From: SM1-73 sp964588305 | Lineage (GTDB): Bacteria > Zixibacteria > MSB-5A5 > SM1-73 | Assembly: GCA_964588305.1 (NCBI GenBank) | Contig: CAZPOP010000001.1 | Location: 1 to 64,000 of the forward strand | Reading direction: 5' to 3' | DNA: 64,000 nucleotides | Shown here: piece after piece, positions 41,671-51,022 of the stretch | Layout of the letters: each line of letters starts with the position of its first letter | Numbering within the stretch: position 1 is the stretch's first letter | Program-made: the position numbers and the translations under genes | The notes under the pieces: generated by a model | What the model saw: only the letters and a program-made list of their open reading frames with translations | The model's database searches: none | Told to the model about the DNA's origin: nothing

Positions 41671-43173
41671 ATGAAATCGGGTTTTGCCAAGGGTCTTTTT
41701 CTGATTTCTCTGCTATTCTTCTTTTCTTTCAACCTCTCCTGCTCGACTTCAGAAGAGATGGCCCTGAAGGTGGTGGAAGTGAAAAAGCCGGGCATACCGG
41801 TGATCCATTTTAAGGTTATTGTCAAATCCGGCTCAATGGACGATCCCCCAGGGAAAGAGGGATTAGCCTATTTTACCGCCAATCTCTTGAGAAGAGGAAC
41901 CACATCCTTTTCCCGTGAAGAGATAGAAGAGATGCTGGATTTTATATCAGCCAGACTGGACATTCGAACGGAAAAAGAGGTGATCGTCATCTCCGGAACC
42001 ACCTTGAAGGAAAACCTAGACAAGTTCTATCACATCTTCACCCAGGTGATTTTGGATCCCACCTTTCCCCAAGACGAAATCGAAAAGATGAAGGCGGATC
42101 AGCTGAACGCCATCGAAAATATCAAACAGGATGATAGGGAGCTGACCGCTCGGGTCTTCGAGAACCTCCTGTTTCGAGGACATCCTTACGGCCATTTGGT
42201 CGAGGGCAAAATCTCCTCGGTGAGGTTTTTCACCCGCGAGGACGTGGTCGGGTTTTACGATAAGCATTTCCTGAGAAACAACGTCATCCTGGGGATTGCC
42301 GGAGATTTCGACGGCAGGATAAGGAACGCTTTTGCAAACGATCTTTCCCAGCTGGAAGAGGGGGAGCTCTCTGGCGATGAAGTCACTCTCCCGCAACTGC
42401 TAAGTAAGAAAGTGCTGTTAATTGAAAAAGAGGGGCGGAGCCAGACCCATCTGAGGATTGGTCATCCTTTGACCATAACCCGAGAGGACGCCGACTTCAT
42501 CCCCCTTTATCTGGCCAACAGCTACCTGGGCAAGCACCGCGAATCATTGGGAAGATTGTTTCAGACGGTCAGATCGGAGAGAGGTTTGAGTTACGGAGCA
42601 TACAGCTACACAGAACATTTCCAGCAAGCCAGGTGGTCAAAGCTTGCACAGCCGAATATTCCAAGACGGGCTCAATACTTTTCCATGTGGATCTATCCCA
42701 AAAGCACAAATGCCAAGTTCGTAATCAAGTTGGCCTTAAAGGAATTGACGGATCTGGTCAACCACGGAATAGATGAAGAGGTTTTCCACTTTATCCGTAA
42801 TTTCGAGAAAAATCATCTTTCTTTCGAGTTGGAGACTCCTGAAAGAAAACTGGGGCTCTTGATGGATGAGGAGTTCTACGGAAACTTCGGGTTTTGGGAA
42901 GACTTCGAAGAGAGGATGCAGGAGACAACCTCAGAAGAAGTAAGGGCGGTGGTCAAGAAGCATCTCTCTGCGGACAATTCCGCCATCGTGGCTTTGGTTT
43001 CCGACGGTGAGGAGTTCAAGAGAGAACTACTTTCCGACCACACGACGATAGAATATCCCTCCGGGGTCGATCCCTCTGCTCTGAGGAGTGAGGATCTGAA
43101 GGTCAAGAGCTTTGGGTTGAGTTTAAAGCCGGAGGATTTTGAGATAGTCTGGGTCTCGGAACTTTTCCGGTGA
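41671..43173 (+). CDS. M16 family peptidase-like lipoprotein (non-catalytic partner)
   Basis: A 500-residue M16 homologue with a lipoprotein signal peptide (LFLISLLFFFSFNLSC; lipobox LSC). Where the zinc motif should be it reads LAYFTANLLRRGTTSFSREEI, so HxxEH is lost and the chain should be inactive. The second half keeps the M16 C-terminal core (FQTVRSERGLSYGAYSYTEHF, as in the R/Y motif of partner subunits). The start is ATG at 41671, with GGAGG 5 bases upstream. With the preceding gene it likely forms a heterodimer at the outer membrane or in the periplasm. An extended frame upstream to 41596 lacks support. Confidence 0.9.
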   Translation: MKSGFAKGLFLISLLFFFSFNLSCSTSEEMALKVVEVKKPGIPVIHFKVIVKSGSMDDPPGKEGLAYFTANLLRRGTTSFSREEIEEMLDFISARLDIRTEKEVIVISGTTLKENLDKFYHIFTQVILDPTFPQDEIEKMKADQLNAIENIKQDDRELTARVFENLLFRGHPYGHLVEGKISSVRFFTREDVVGFYDKHFLRNNVILGIAGDFDGRIRNAFANDLSQLEEGELSGDEVTLPQLLSKKVLLIEKEGRSQTHLRIGHPLTITREDADFIPLYLANSYLGKHRESLGRLFQTVRSERGLSYGAYSYTEHFQQARWSKLAQPNIPRRAQYFSMWIYPKSTNAKFVIKLALKELTDLVNHGIDEEVFHFIRNFEKNHLSFELETPERKLGLLMDEEFYGNFGFWEDFEERMQETTSEEVRAVVKKHLSADNSAIVALVSDGEEFKRELLSDHTTIEYPSGVDPSALRSEDLKVKSFGLSLKPEDFEIVWVSELFR

Positions 43174-43285
43174 CAGGTTCTATGATGAAATGGAATTTTG
43201 AAGAGAAAGATTGAGATTTCTGTTGCTTTTCGTGAAAAGAGTTGTTATGCTCAGTTAAAACGTTCAAACCAAAAGGAGGTGTGGG

Positions 43286-43903
43286 ATGCTTTTTAAGAAT
43301 CGGAAGTGCCGGGTGACGTTGAGTCTTTTGGCTCTTTTTGCTTTCGGGGTTCTGGGGTGCGCTACCACCTCGTATGTAAACAAAAAGGATCAGGAGATCA
43401 GAGAGATGGCAAAGGCCAACCAGGCTCAGATCGGGGAGCTTGAGCAAGAAGTCTCTGCAGCGGATGCGAAGGCCGAAGAAGCCAAAAGGACGGCTAATGA
43501 AGCCTGGGAAAAGGCAGAAGAAGCTGCCAAGACAAGGGGTTATGTAGGTTATCAGGTGATCGGGGAAAGGGACGTGAACTTCGATTTTGACAGGTATGAT
43601 CTGACCAAGATCGCAAAAGATATTCTGGATGAGATGGGAGCGATGATGCAGCAGAAGCCTGAGTTGATCTTGAACATAGAAGGCCATACCGACAATACGG
43701 GCCCGGATGCCTACAACGTGGTATTGGGGAACAAAAGAGCAGAGAGCGTAAGAAGGTACCTGGCGGACAAGTTCGGGATTCATATTCACAGAATCTTCTA
43801 CATAAGCCAGGGCGAATCCAAACCCAAGACTTTGAACGATACCCGATCCGGACGGACAACCAACCGACGAGCAACCCTTTTGCTCATGGGGCCGTCAGAA
43901 TAG
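43286..43903 (+). CDS. OmpA/Pal family lipoprotein
   Basis: A 205-residue envelope lipoprotein. It has a signal peptide with lipobox LGCATT, a coiled-coil stretch (about residues 35-85, with AEEAKRTANEAWEKAEEAAK, resembling Lpp-like repeats), and a C-terminal OmpA domain (FDFDRYDLTKIAKDILDEMG, NIEGHTDNTGPDAYNVVLGNKRAESVRRYL) carrying the Asp and Arg that bind peptidoglycan diaminopimelate. AAAGGAGGTG precedes the ATG. It most likely tethers the outer membrane to the cell wall. A terminator follows 47 bases later. Confidence 0.92.
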   Translation: MLFKNRKCRVTLSLLALFAFGVLGCATTSYVNKKDQEIREMAKANQAQIGELEQEVSAADAKAEEAKRTANEAWEKAEEAAKTRGYVGYQVIGERDVNFDFDRYDLTKIAKDILDEMGAMMQQKPELILNIEGHTDNTGPDAYNVVLGNKRAESVRRYLADKFGIHIHRIFYISQGESKPKTLNDTRSGRTTNRRATLLLMGPSE

Positions 43904-43949
43904 CAGAAGGGAATCGGATTGTACTCAGAGCATTTGCTCTTCGAGGCTC

Positions 43950-43988
43950 AAACAAGGGGATACTGCCACTAGGTAAGTCCCCTTGTTT
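43950..43988 (+). terminator. Terminator after OmpA lipoprotein gene
   Basis: An 11-base perfect stem (AAACAAGGGGA / TCCCCTTGTTT) with a 17-base loop, ending in TTGTTTCCTT. Confidence 0.8.
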
Positions 43989-44573
43989 CCTTATGGCCAA
44001 AAAACTGTTCAAAAAGTTGTCAGACAAGAGGATGTCTTGCTAAGCTCATTAGATACTATCACTTACGCAACGTCATTCTGTAAAAATAGGCTGACGGTGG
44101 GATCCACTAACGCACTAGCCGGGGACTGGAATTGGTTAACGACTTTGTTCTTTTAAAGTTAGGAGAAAGCCGGTCAAATATAAAATTCTTTGGATTTTCT
44201 GCATTTTTTCCTTGACATTTTGAGCTTTGGGGTTATATTAGATAGTGAAAGAGCCGTTTTAGCTAAGTGATTGGTAGAAGTTAGTTTTACCCTCTTCTAA
44301 AAAGAGTAGACTAAGGTGCAGAAAAATTAAGTGTTCTGTGAAGGGATGAGTCTATCTCTTTTTGTTCTAATCAATACCTTTTTTCTTCCGAAAAAACGAA
44401 TATGGTGTTAACCACAAAAGTGCTTTTTAACCTTTTAACCCATATTGGATTAAGAAGGAGGCCCTATCGAGCAAAATCAAAATACCAAGAATTAGCAAGG
44501 CTCTTCAAAGAGGGGAGTTTTTGGAAGTTTGATTTTGACAGCAAATGCTTTTTTCCACAGGAGGAAATTGAAA
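43989..44573 (+). other. Long gap and leader before giant repeat protein
   Basis: There is no gene here that I can support. A promoter lies at 44212-44239 and the next start codon is at 44574, giving a leader of about 330 bases. The leader is AT-rich, with a pairing of CTCTTCTAAAAAGAG (44292-44306). Confidence 0.5.
44212..44239 (+). promoter_or_regulatory. Promoter of giant dockerin protein gene
   Basis: TTGACA (44212-44217), 16-base spacer, TATATT (44234-44239). Confidence 0.7.
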
Positions 44574-47500
44574 ATGAAAATTAGTAAAACTAGGTTTTTC
44601 GTCATCTTGGCGATTGGCGTAGCGCTTGTGCTGGGGACTTCTTACCTGTTCATGGCGCTGGCACAGACGGAGAAGTCAGAGCCTGCAGTTCCGTCGACTG
44701 CTGCGATTGCGCCCGAGGCTCCCAGCTTAATCGCAACTTCGCCCACGCCACCCGAGGAGCCGGAGAAACCACCGCCACCGGAGCATCAGCTACCGTCGTT
44801 GGTGACAAGCAAACCTCTGATGGAGAAAGACCCGGTGCACGAGGAGTCCGACGTACCTCTATATACGGGCCCCACCCTTGCTACTGGCGATGACTGCACC
44901 GACCCAATAGTAGTCAACCTACCGGCAGACTTAGATTACAGTGATTTGAGCCAGACCACCTGCGGGAGGATGAACGACTATGAGGACCCTGCTCAGGCCA
45001 GTTGCCTTTACTACTACGATGGCGGTGAGGATATCATCTATGAGTTGAACGTAACCTCAGCTGTTGATCTGGATATCACCATGGACCCCAAAGGTCTCAG
45101 CTGGACCGGAATCGCTGTGGATGACGCCTGCCCGCCGGATGCCGAATGCATAGCCTATGAGACGAATTCCGGCAGTGAACCGCGTGTGCTTTCCAGCGTT
45201 CACCTCGAGCCGGGCACCTACTACATAATGATTGACTCCTGGCCCACCCCGGATTGCTTTGAGTTCGATCTGACCATTGTCGAAGGTTCCGAGCCTCAGG
45301 GAGCTTGCTGCAATGACCTTGAGCCGTATGACTGTGCGATGTTAACGGAAGCCGAATGCAATGTGCTGCCGGATCATACGTTTTTGGGCCTCGGCACAAC
45401 TTGCACTCCCAACCCCTGCCTACCCCCTCCCGAGAATGACGACTGCGAGAATGCCGAAGCAGTGGGTGACGTGACCAACCTTGCCTTCTCCACCACTCTT
45501 GCTACGTTCGATGGGCAGGGAACCTGCTTAACTTCACCTAACATCTGGTACCTCTATACAGCCACCTGCACCGGCAATGTCCACGTCGACCTGTGCGCTT
45601 CTTCGTATGACACCAAGATGGCAGTTTATGACGGCGCCAGTTGCGATCCCTTATCCCCCGAGATTGAGTGTAATGACGACGCATGCTATAGTGGTAAGGC
45701 CATTCAGTCGGAGATCACCTTTTTCGGGACGGAGGGTAATCAGTACTTAATCGAGGTGGGCGGTTATAGCAGCAATACCGGTGACGGTATATTGAACATC
45801 ACCTGCACCGGGGTGGAGCAGGGCGCGTGCTGCAATGACTTAGACCCCTACGACTGCCAGATGTTGACCGACGAAGAGTGCCTCGCCCTGGCCGATCATA
45901 CCTTCCTGGGAATCGGCACGGACTGCGGTCCACCCAACCCTTGCTTGCCCCCTCCCCCGAACGACGACTGTGAGACTGCCATAGAGATTTATCCGCCGGA
46001 TTGTCCCGATGTTCAAACTGTATACGGGACAACGGTGGGTGCCACAATCGATTGCCCGGGGGTATTGGATTGGTATGCCGTCTGGTACAAGTTTGAGCTG
46101 ACTTATGAGTGCAACGACGTGCTCATCGACTACTGTCCCTCGAACAACCCCAATATATATTCGCATGGTGTTGTTCTGTATGACGAGTGCCCCGTAGACT
46201 GCCCCGGCTATATTGTTTGGTCAGGTGGCCCCGGCTGGGTAACTTGCCCATCCGGTTACACGGATCTTCAAATGCTCTTTACTAATCTCCCAGCCGGCAC
46301 GTACTACTTTCCGGTCATGGCGGAGGACGTCGACGCTAACCCGCAGGACTTCGGCTTCGACATCTGCGTCGAGGAATGTGAACCACTCGGCCCTGGGAAT
46401 ACCTGCGAGGATCCCAAAGTGGTCAGCCTGAACAAAGCAGCCCCCGGAGACACGCTGTACGCTGACTATGGCCAGACGACCTGCGGCAGGCTGAACGATT
46501 ATTCCGGCACCACCTGCCTTGGCTACTACGACGGCGGTGAGGACATGATCTATCAGGTAAACGTCACCACGGCCGTTGATGTGGACATAAAGGTGGATCC
46601 GAAGGGCACGACCTACGGTGGAGTGGCTATCGACGCTGTATGTCCGCCCGGAGCTACCTGTATGGCCTTTGCCAGCGGCTACAGCGGTCCGTATATCATT
46701 ATGGGCCTTCACCTTGACCCAGGCACCTACTACATCATGGTTGACACCTGGCCTTCCCCGGACTGCATACCGGACTTCGATCTGTTCATTATCGAATCCG
46801 AAGGTGCGACTGCTGGGAATAACTGCAGCGATCCTGCACTAATCACGCTGCCGGCGGATATGCCTTACAGTGGAACAAACCATACCTGCGGCAGAGGTCA
46901 CGATTATGACGGAATCACCTGTCTTGGCTATTACGATGGCGGCGAGGACATGATCTACGAGGTGACGGTCACCGAGGAAGCCAACGTGAGCATTACCTTG
47001 GACCCGAAGACCACCACCTATACCGGAATCGCTCTGGACAGCTCCTGTCCACCAGGTGCAACCTGTATGTACATGTCCACCAATTCCGGCGCTTCGCCTC
47101 ATGGCTTTAATGCCAGCCTGAGCGCAGGCACCTACTACATCATGGTTGACACCTGGCCCAGCCCGGATTGCATACCGGAGTTCGAGCTGACCATTGACAC
47201 GGCTGGTACTGCACCGGAGAATGATACCTGCGGTGGTGCTCCAGTCATCAGTACGTTCCCCACAACTGTGTACGGAACGACCGTTGGAGCCACCATCGAT
47301 TGTCCGGGCGTTCTGGATTGGGATGCGGTCTGGTACCGCTTTGACGTACCTTATGCCACCAACAACGTATTTGTCGACTTCTGCCCCACGGGCGCCTATA
47401 TAGCTACGGTTGGCATCGTGTTGTATGGTGAGTGTCCTCCGGATTGTCCCGCCTATATGCTCGCTACCGGCTACCAATGGGTAACTTGCCCCAGCGGATT

Positions 47501-49874
47501 TGATGACCCGCAAATATGGTGGAACAATATGCCAGGTCCGGCCAGCTACTGGTTCCCGGTTTATGTGGAGCCAGGGAAGAAGGGCGCCATGGACTTCGGG
47601 TTCGAAGTCAGCGTCGAGGAAGCTACACCTTGCAGCGTCACGTGCCCTCCGGGAGGCTATGACGAGGGCGAGGGATACTGCTATGACGATTATGACGATA
47701 CCTATAACGGCGGATGCAATTCGACGCCATTCGTCTTCCAGCAACTCGCTTGCGGTGACACAATCTGTGGGAGCTGCGGGGTTTTCGACTACTTTGGATC
47801 AGCCTATAGAGATATGGATTGGTTCGAGATCGACGTGTCGGAAGGTGATCTCACCCTTACCTGCGTGGCTGAATTCCCGCTGGCACTCTGGCTTTTTGAT
47901 CCCGGATCCTTTAATTGTGTAGATCTGGTCAATCTCGCCTTTATGAACACCGCCAATACGTGCGACACCATTTCAGTGTCAGCCTACGTCACACCCGGGA
48001 CCTACTGGCTCATTATTGCTCCCATGGATTGGGGACCTTATCCCTGTGGGGACCAGAGCGAGTATGTGGCCTGGCTTGACTGCACGCCGTTTGGGCCGCA
48101 GATGGCGGTCGATCCCAGCACCATGTATCCAGTGCTTAATCCGAGCGGAGATTGTTCGACCGCAGATGAGGACCTGGTAATATCCAGCGTTGGCGGCGAG
48201 GATCTCACTTACAGCATAGTCGAGAATCCAGCCGTTGACTGGATGGAGCTCTCATCCTATTCCGGAACTGTCCCGCCTGGTAACTCAGACGTTCTGACCA
48301 CATCCTTTGACGCAACCGGAATGGCCGCAGGCGACTACTACTGCGATCTGGAGATAGACCATAACGATCCGGGTATGCCGGATCCATACGTGGTTGCGGT
48401 TCATCTGGAGGTAGAGTTGGCTCCGGAGATCGACCTGCCGGTAAGACTCTGGGTGCCGGTCGTTCCCGATTGTGAGACTGTCTATCCGTTGAGAATAGGC
48501 AACTTGGGAGAAGGAACGCTGGACTTCCAGATTTCCGTTTCGCAGAATCCGCCCGCACCTGCAGCAGCAAAGAGCAGCATTCGGCAGGCCTTAGAGGCTC
48601 TGGAGCAAGCCAGAGAATCTGACCCCAGCCTTACCCCGAGAGAGGCCGTCAGGACTATCGGCGCCAAGAAATCGGCGATCGACTACCACAGCACTGGCAC
48701 CTCAGAGGGACTCCTGTTCACTGCTGGGGCTGGCAAGCAAGTAGAAATCCTGGTCGTGGACGATGACGGTGGACTTCCCAACGGAAGTTACTCCGATATC
48801 GAATACGCTTACCTGGACGCCTTGGATGCCAACGCTTTGGTCTACGATTACTATCTCGTGGACTGGATCGATCCTCTGGCGAACGGACCTGATCTTGCCA
48901 CCATGCAGAATTACAGCTGCATAATCTGGTTCACCGGTGAAACCTGGGGCTACTACGGAGATGATACCGTTACGCCTACGGACGAGAACAATCTGGCCGC
49001 CTTCTTGGACGGTGGCGGAAACCTGTTCCTGTCTGCTCAGGATTACCTCTGGGATAGGTATCCTTCTGCAGGAAGCTTTTCGTCGGGTCAATTCCCGTAC
49101 GATTATCTGGGCCTGTCACAGGCGATGCAGGATGCCTATAACGATCCCTACACCGTCTATGGTGGCGCTGGTTCGGTGGCTGACGGCATGCAGTTTGACG
49201 CCGACAGATGCTTTGCCACCAATCCCGACGTTCCGTTGTGGACCGACGTGATTCTGGGTCAGGGCAGCTTCATGAACGTGTTGCTGGTCTGGGATACCGA
49301 CCCGTCGGCTGTCCAGTACGATGGAGGCAACTTCAAGACCGTCTTCACCACCACCGAATTCTGTGGTCTGCTTGACGGCACTCCCAGCTACAGGGCAGAT
49401 CTGATGGCCAGCATCATGGATTGGTTCGGATGCGGCGGCGGCGGCCCTGCTTGTCCGTTCACCGTGGATCCGGAGGAAGGCGAGGTTCCCCCTGAAAGCT
49501 TCTTCGACGTGTCCCTCACCTTTGACGGAACTCTGTTCGAGGAGTGCGTGGACGAGACCTTGACCTGCTACCTGAGCGTCGCTTCCAACGACTGCGATGA
49601 GCCCCTGTTGACGGTGGACATACATGCGTTGTCTGCCAGAGGAGACGTCACCGGAGACTGCACCATAGACATTGCTGATGTCGTCTTCCTGCTGAACTAC
49701 GTCTTCTTCGGCTCACCCGCTCCTGATCCGATGTGTATTGGTGACCTGGATCGCGATGGCGACGTCGATTCGGACGATGCTCTGTATCTGATCAGCTATC
49801 TGTTCGAGTATGGCGCACCTCCGGAGATTCCAGCAGCACCCATACAGGATCAGACGCCGTTTCAACTGAAATAA
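44574..49874 (+). CDS. Giant secreted repeat protein with dockerin end (1766 aa)
   Basis: The start at 44574 has AGGAGG 9 bases upstream and gives a signal anchor (FFVILAIGVALVLGTSYLFMALAQ). After a Pro-rich stretch come cysteine-rich repeats. Unit A (TCGR..DY..YYDGGEDMIYEV.., ending GTYYIMVDTWPSPDC) occurs near 44900, 46410 and 46810. Unit B (GACCNDLEPYDC..LPDHTFLGLGT) occurs near 45300 and 45825. Unit C (TVGATIDCPGVLDW) occurs near 46030 and 47275. All resemble pre-peptidase C-terminal, adhesin-like beta domains. Next come a BACON/ASPM-like domain (48100-48420), a glutamine-amidotransferase-like fold (VEILVVDDDGGLPNGSYSDIEYAYLDA, 48735-49430) and two dockerin-like repeats (49645-49830). It is probably a surface or matrix protein; no catalytic motif is evident. 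Confidence 0.92.
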   Translation: MKISKTRFFVILAIGVALVLGTSYLFMALAQTEKSEPAVPSTAAIAPEAPSLIATSPTPPEEPEKPPPPEHQLPSLVTSKPLMEKDPVHEESDVPLYTGPTLATGDDCTDPIVVNLPADLDYSDLSQTTCGRMNDYEDPAQASCLYYYDGGEDIIYELNVTSAVDLDITMDPKGLSWTGIAVDDACPPDAECIAYETNSGSEPRVLSSVHLEPGTYYIMIDSWPTPDCFEFDLTIVEGSEPQGACCNDLEPYDCAMLTEAECNVLPDHTFLGLGTTCTPNPCLPPPENDDCENAEAVGDVTNLAFSTTLATFDGQGTCLTSPNIWYLYTATCTGNVHVDLCASSYDTKMAVYDGASCDPLSPEIECNDDACYSGKAIQSEITFFGTEGNQYLIEVGGYSSNTGDGILNITCTGVEQGACCNDLDPYDCQMLTDEECLALADHTFLGIGTDCGPPNPCLPPPPNDDCETAIEIYPPDCPDVQTVYGTTVGATIDCPGVLDWYAVWYKFELTYECNDVLIDYCPSNNPNIYSHGVVLYDECPVDCPGYIVWSGGPGWVTCPSGYTDLQMLFTNLPAGTYYFPVMAEDVDANPQDFGFDICVEECEPLGPGNTCEDPKVVSLNKAAPGDTLYADYGQTTCGRLNDYSGTTCLGYYDGGEDMIYQVNVTTAVDVDIKVDPKGTTYGGVAIDAVCPPGATCMAFASGYSGPYIIMGLHLDPGTYYIMVDTWPSPDCIPDFDLFIIESEGATAGNNCSDPALITLPADMPYSGTNHTCGRGHDYDGITCLGYYDGGEDMIYEVTVTEEANVSITLDPKTTTYTGIALDSSCPPGATCMYMSTNSGASPHGFNASLSAGTYYIMVDTWPSPDCIPEFELTIDTAGTAPENDTCGGAPVISTFPTTVYGTTVGATIDCPGVLDWDAVWYRFDVPYATNNVFVDFCPTGAYIATVGIVLYGECPPDCPAYMLATGYQWVTCPSGFDDPQIWWNNMPGPASYWFPVYVEPGKKGAMDFGFEVSVEEATPCSVTCPPGGYDEGEGYCYDDYDDTYNGGCNSTPFVFQQLACGDTICGSCGVFDYFGSAYRDMDWFEIDVSEGDLTLTCVAEFPLALWLFDPGSFNCVDLVNLAFMNTANTCDTISVSAYVTPGTYWLIIAPMDWGPYPCGDQSEYVAWLDCTPFGPQMAVDPSTMYPVLNPSGDCSTADEDLVISSVGGEDLTYSIVENPAVDWMELSSYSGTVPPGNSDVLTTSFDATGMAAGDYYCDLEIDHNDPGMPDPYVVAVHLEVELAPEIDLPVRLWVPVVPDCETVYPLRIGNLGEGTLDFQISVSQNPPAPAAAKSSIRQALEALEQARESDPSLTPREAVRTIGAKKSAIDYHSTGTSEGLLFTAGAGKQVEILVVDDDGGLPNGSYSDIEYAYLDALDANALVYDYYLVDWIDPLANGPDLATMQNYSCIIWFTGETWGYYGDDTVTPTDENNLAAFLDGGGNLFLSAQDYLWDRYPSAGSFSSGQFPYDYLGLSQAMQDAYNDPYTVYGGAGSVADGMQFDADRCFATNPDVPLWTDVILGQGSFMNVLLVWDTDPSAVQYDGGNFKTVFTTTEFCGLLDGTPSYRADLMASIMDWFGCGGGGPACPFTVDPEEGEVPPESFFDVSLTFDGTLFEECVDETLTCYLSVASNDCDEPLLTVDIHALSARGDVTGDCTIDIADVVFLLNYVFFGSPAPDPMCIGDLDRDGDVDSDDALYLISYLFEYGAPPEIPAAPIQDQTPFQLK

Positions 49875-49906
49875 CTTTCTAATCTACATAAAGGTTAGAG
49901 AAGTTC

Positions 49907-49940
49907 AAAAGCCCCCCAACCGGGGGGCTTTTGTTTTTTT
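49907..49940 (+). terminator. Intrinsic terminator
   Basis: AAAAGCCCCCC / GGGGGGCTTTT with an AACC loop, followed by TGTTTTTTT, 33 bases after the giant gene. Confidence 0.92.
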
Positions 49941-50041
49941 GGAGAAACAAAAAACCCTTGCTTTCCTCACCGAAATCATTATACTAATTCTGTTTTTGGT
50001 TTTGCCGCGAACCACGAACAAGAAATATTAACTGAACTCAC

Positions 50042-50114
50042 GGGGCAGTAGCTCAGTTGGGAGAGCACTACCTTCGCAAGGTAGGGGTCGGCGGTTCGAA
50101 TCCGCTCTGCTCCA
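50042..50114 (+). tRNA. tRNA-Ala (CGC)
   Basis: Plus-strand cloverleaf: acceptor GGGGCAG/CTGCTCC with the G3-U70 pair that marks alanine tRNA, D arm TAGCTCAGTTGGGAGAGCA, anticodon stem CTACC/GGTAG with loop TTCGCAA (anticodon CGC), T arm GGCGG-TTCGAAT-CCGCT. No CCA is encoded. A 28-base palindrome starts at its last three bases. Confidence 0.95.
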
Positions 50115-50139
50115 GAAATTTGCCGCGGCAAATTTCTGG
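50112..50139. repeat. 28-base perfect palindrome overlapping tRNA-Ala 3' end
   Basis: Arms CCAGAAATTTGCCG and its exact complement, centred on CGCG, begin inside the last bases of tRNA-Ala. A second hairpin (GTTGAC/GTCAAC, 50139-50158) follows. There is no T run, so a simple intrinsic terminator is unlikely. Confidence 0.8.
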
Positions 50140-50177
50140 TTGACAGTTGAGGGTCAACAGTAAATCGTAAATTCCCT

Positions 50178-50525
50178 ATGTTTAGTTTCGAAAATTTGAG
50201 GGTTTACAGAGATTCTCTGAATTTCTCAAAAAGCATCTACAAGCTCACAAAGGCATTCCCTAAGCAAGAGACTTTTGGAATAACCTCGCAGTTACGCCGG
50301 GCAGCTTCTTCAGTCGCTTTGAACATTGCGGAACGGAGTGCATTGACAAAGAGCGAATTTCGAAACTTCCTGAGAAGAGCCCGAGGGTCTCTCTACGAGT
50401 GCATTCCCATTTTGGCCATGGCTTTAGATAACAAATACATTTCCGGGGAAGAATACGAGTCAATCTATGAGAATTGTGATGTTTTGGCAAGATCACTAAG
50501 TGCGCTGATCAATTCTATGAAGTAG
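50178..50525 (+). CDS. Four-helix-bundle protein (23S rRNA intervening-sequence family)
   Basis: A 115-residue all-helical protein of the four-helix-bundle family first found encoded in 23S rRNA intervening sequences. Typical signature: FENLRVYRDSLNFSKSIYKLTKAFPKQETFGITSQLRRAASSVALNIAERSA, followed by FLRRARGSLYECIPILAMALDNKYIS. The conserved basic and Tyr residues suggest nucleic acid binding, but the role is unknown. Here it is free-standing, right after tRNA-Ala and before the SRP RNA, in keeping with the family's habit of sitting near structural RNA genes. There is only a weak ribosome site before the ATG at 50178. Confidence 0.88.
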   Translation: MFSFENLRVYRDSLNFSKSIYKLTKAFPKQETFGITSQLRRAASSVALNIAERSALTKSEFRNFLRRARGSLYECIPILAMALDNKYISGEEYESIYENCDVLARSLSALINSMK

Positions 50526-50582
50526 TATTATCGGTGAACCGTGGACTGTCTTCTGTGAGCCAAAAAATGTGGAACATTTTTT

Positions 50583-50850
<268 letters not shown>

Positions 50851-51022
50851 AAATTCGGCCCTTTGACAAGCTCAGGGCGGCATTGGCCGACCCTTCACGG
50901 TTCACAGTCCACCGTCCTTAACTCAAAGGAACGATGAGGAGACCATAGGATTTTTCCAATTGCCGATTTGAGGGAGCGACTCACATGGATGGGCCACCTC
51001 ACCAGCCGAAGGAAGGAAAAGG

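Noticed and set aside
46839..47744. A 301-codon open frame on the minus strand inside the giant repeat protein gene
   Set aside because: It is antisense to a well-supported gene and reflects its Gly/Asp-rich codon pattern; no family motif or ribosome site.
44574..49874. Repeats considered as a CRISPR array
   Set aside because: They are long, imperfect, in frame and protein-coding, with no regular spacers; no CRISPR array was seen in the window.
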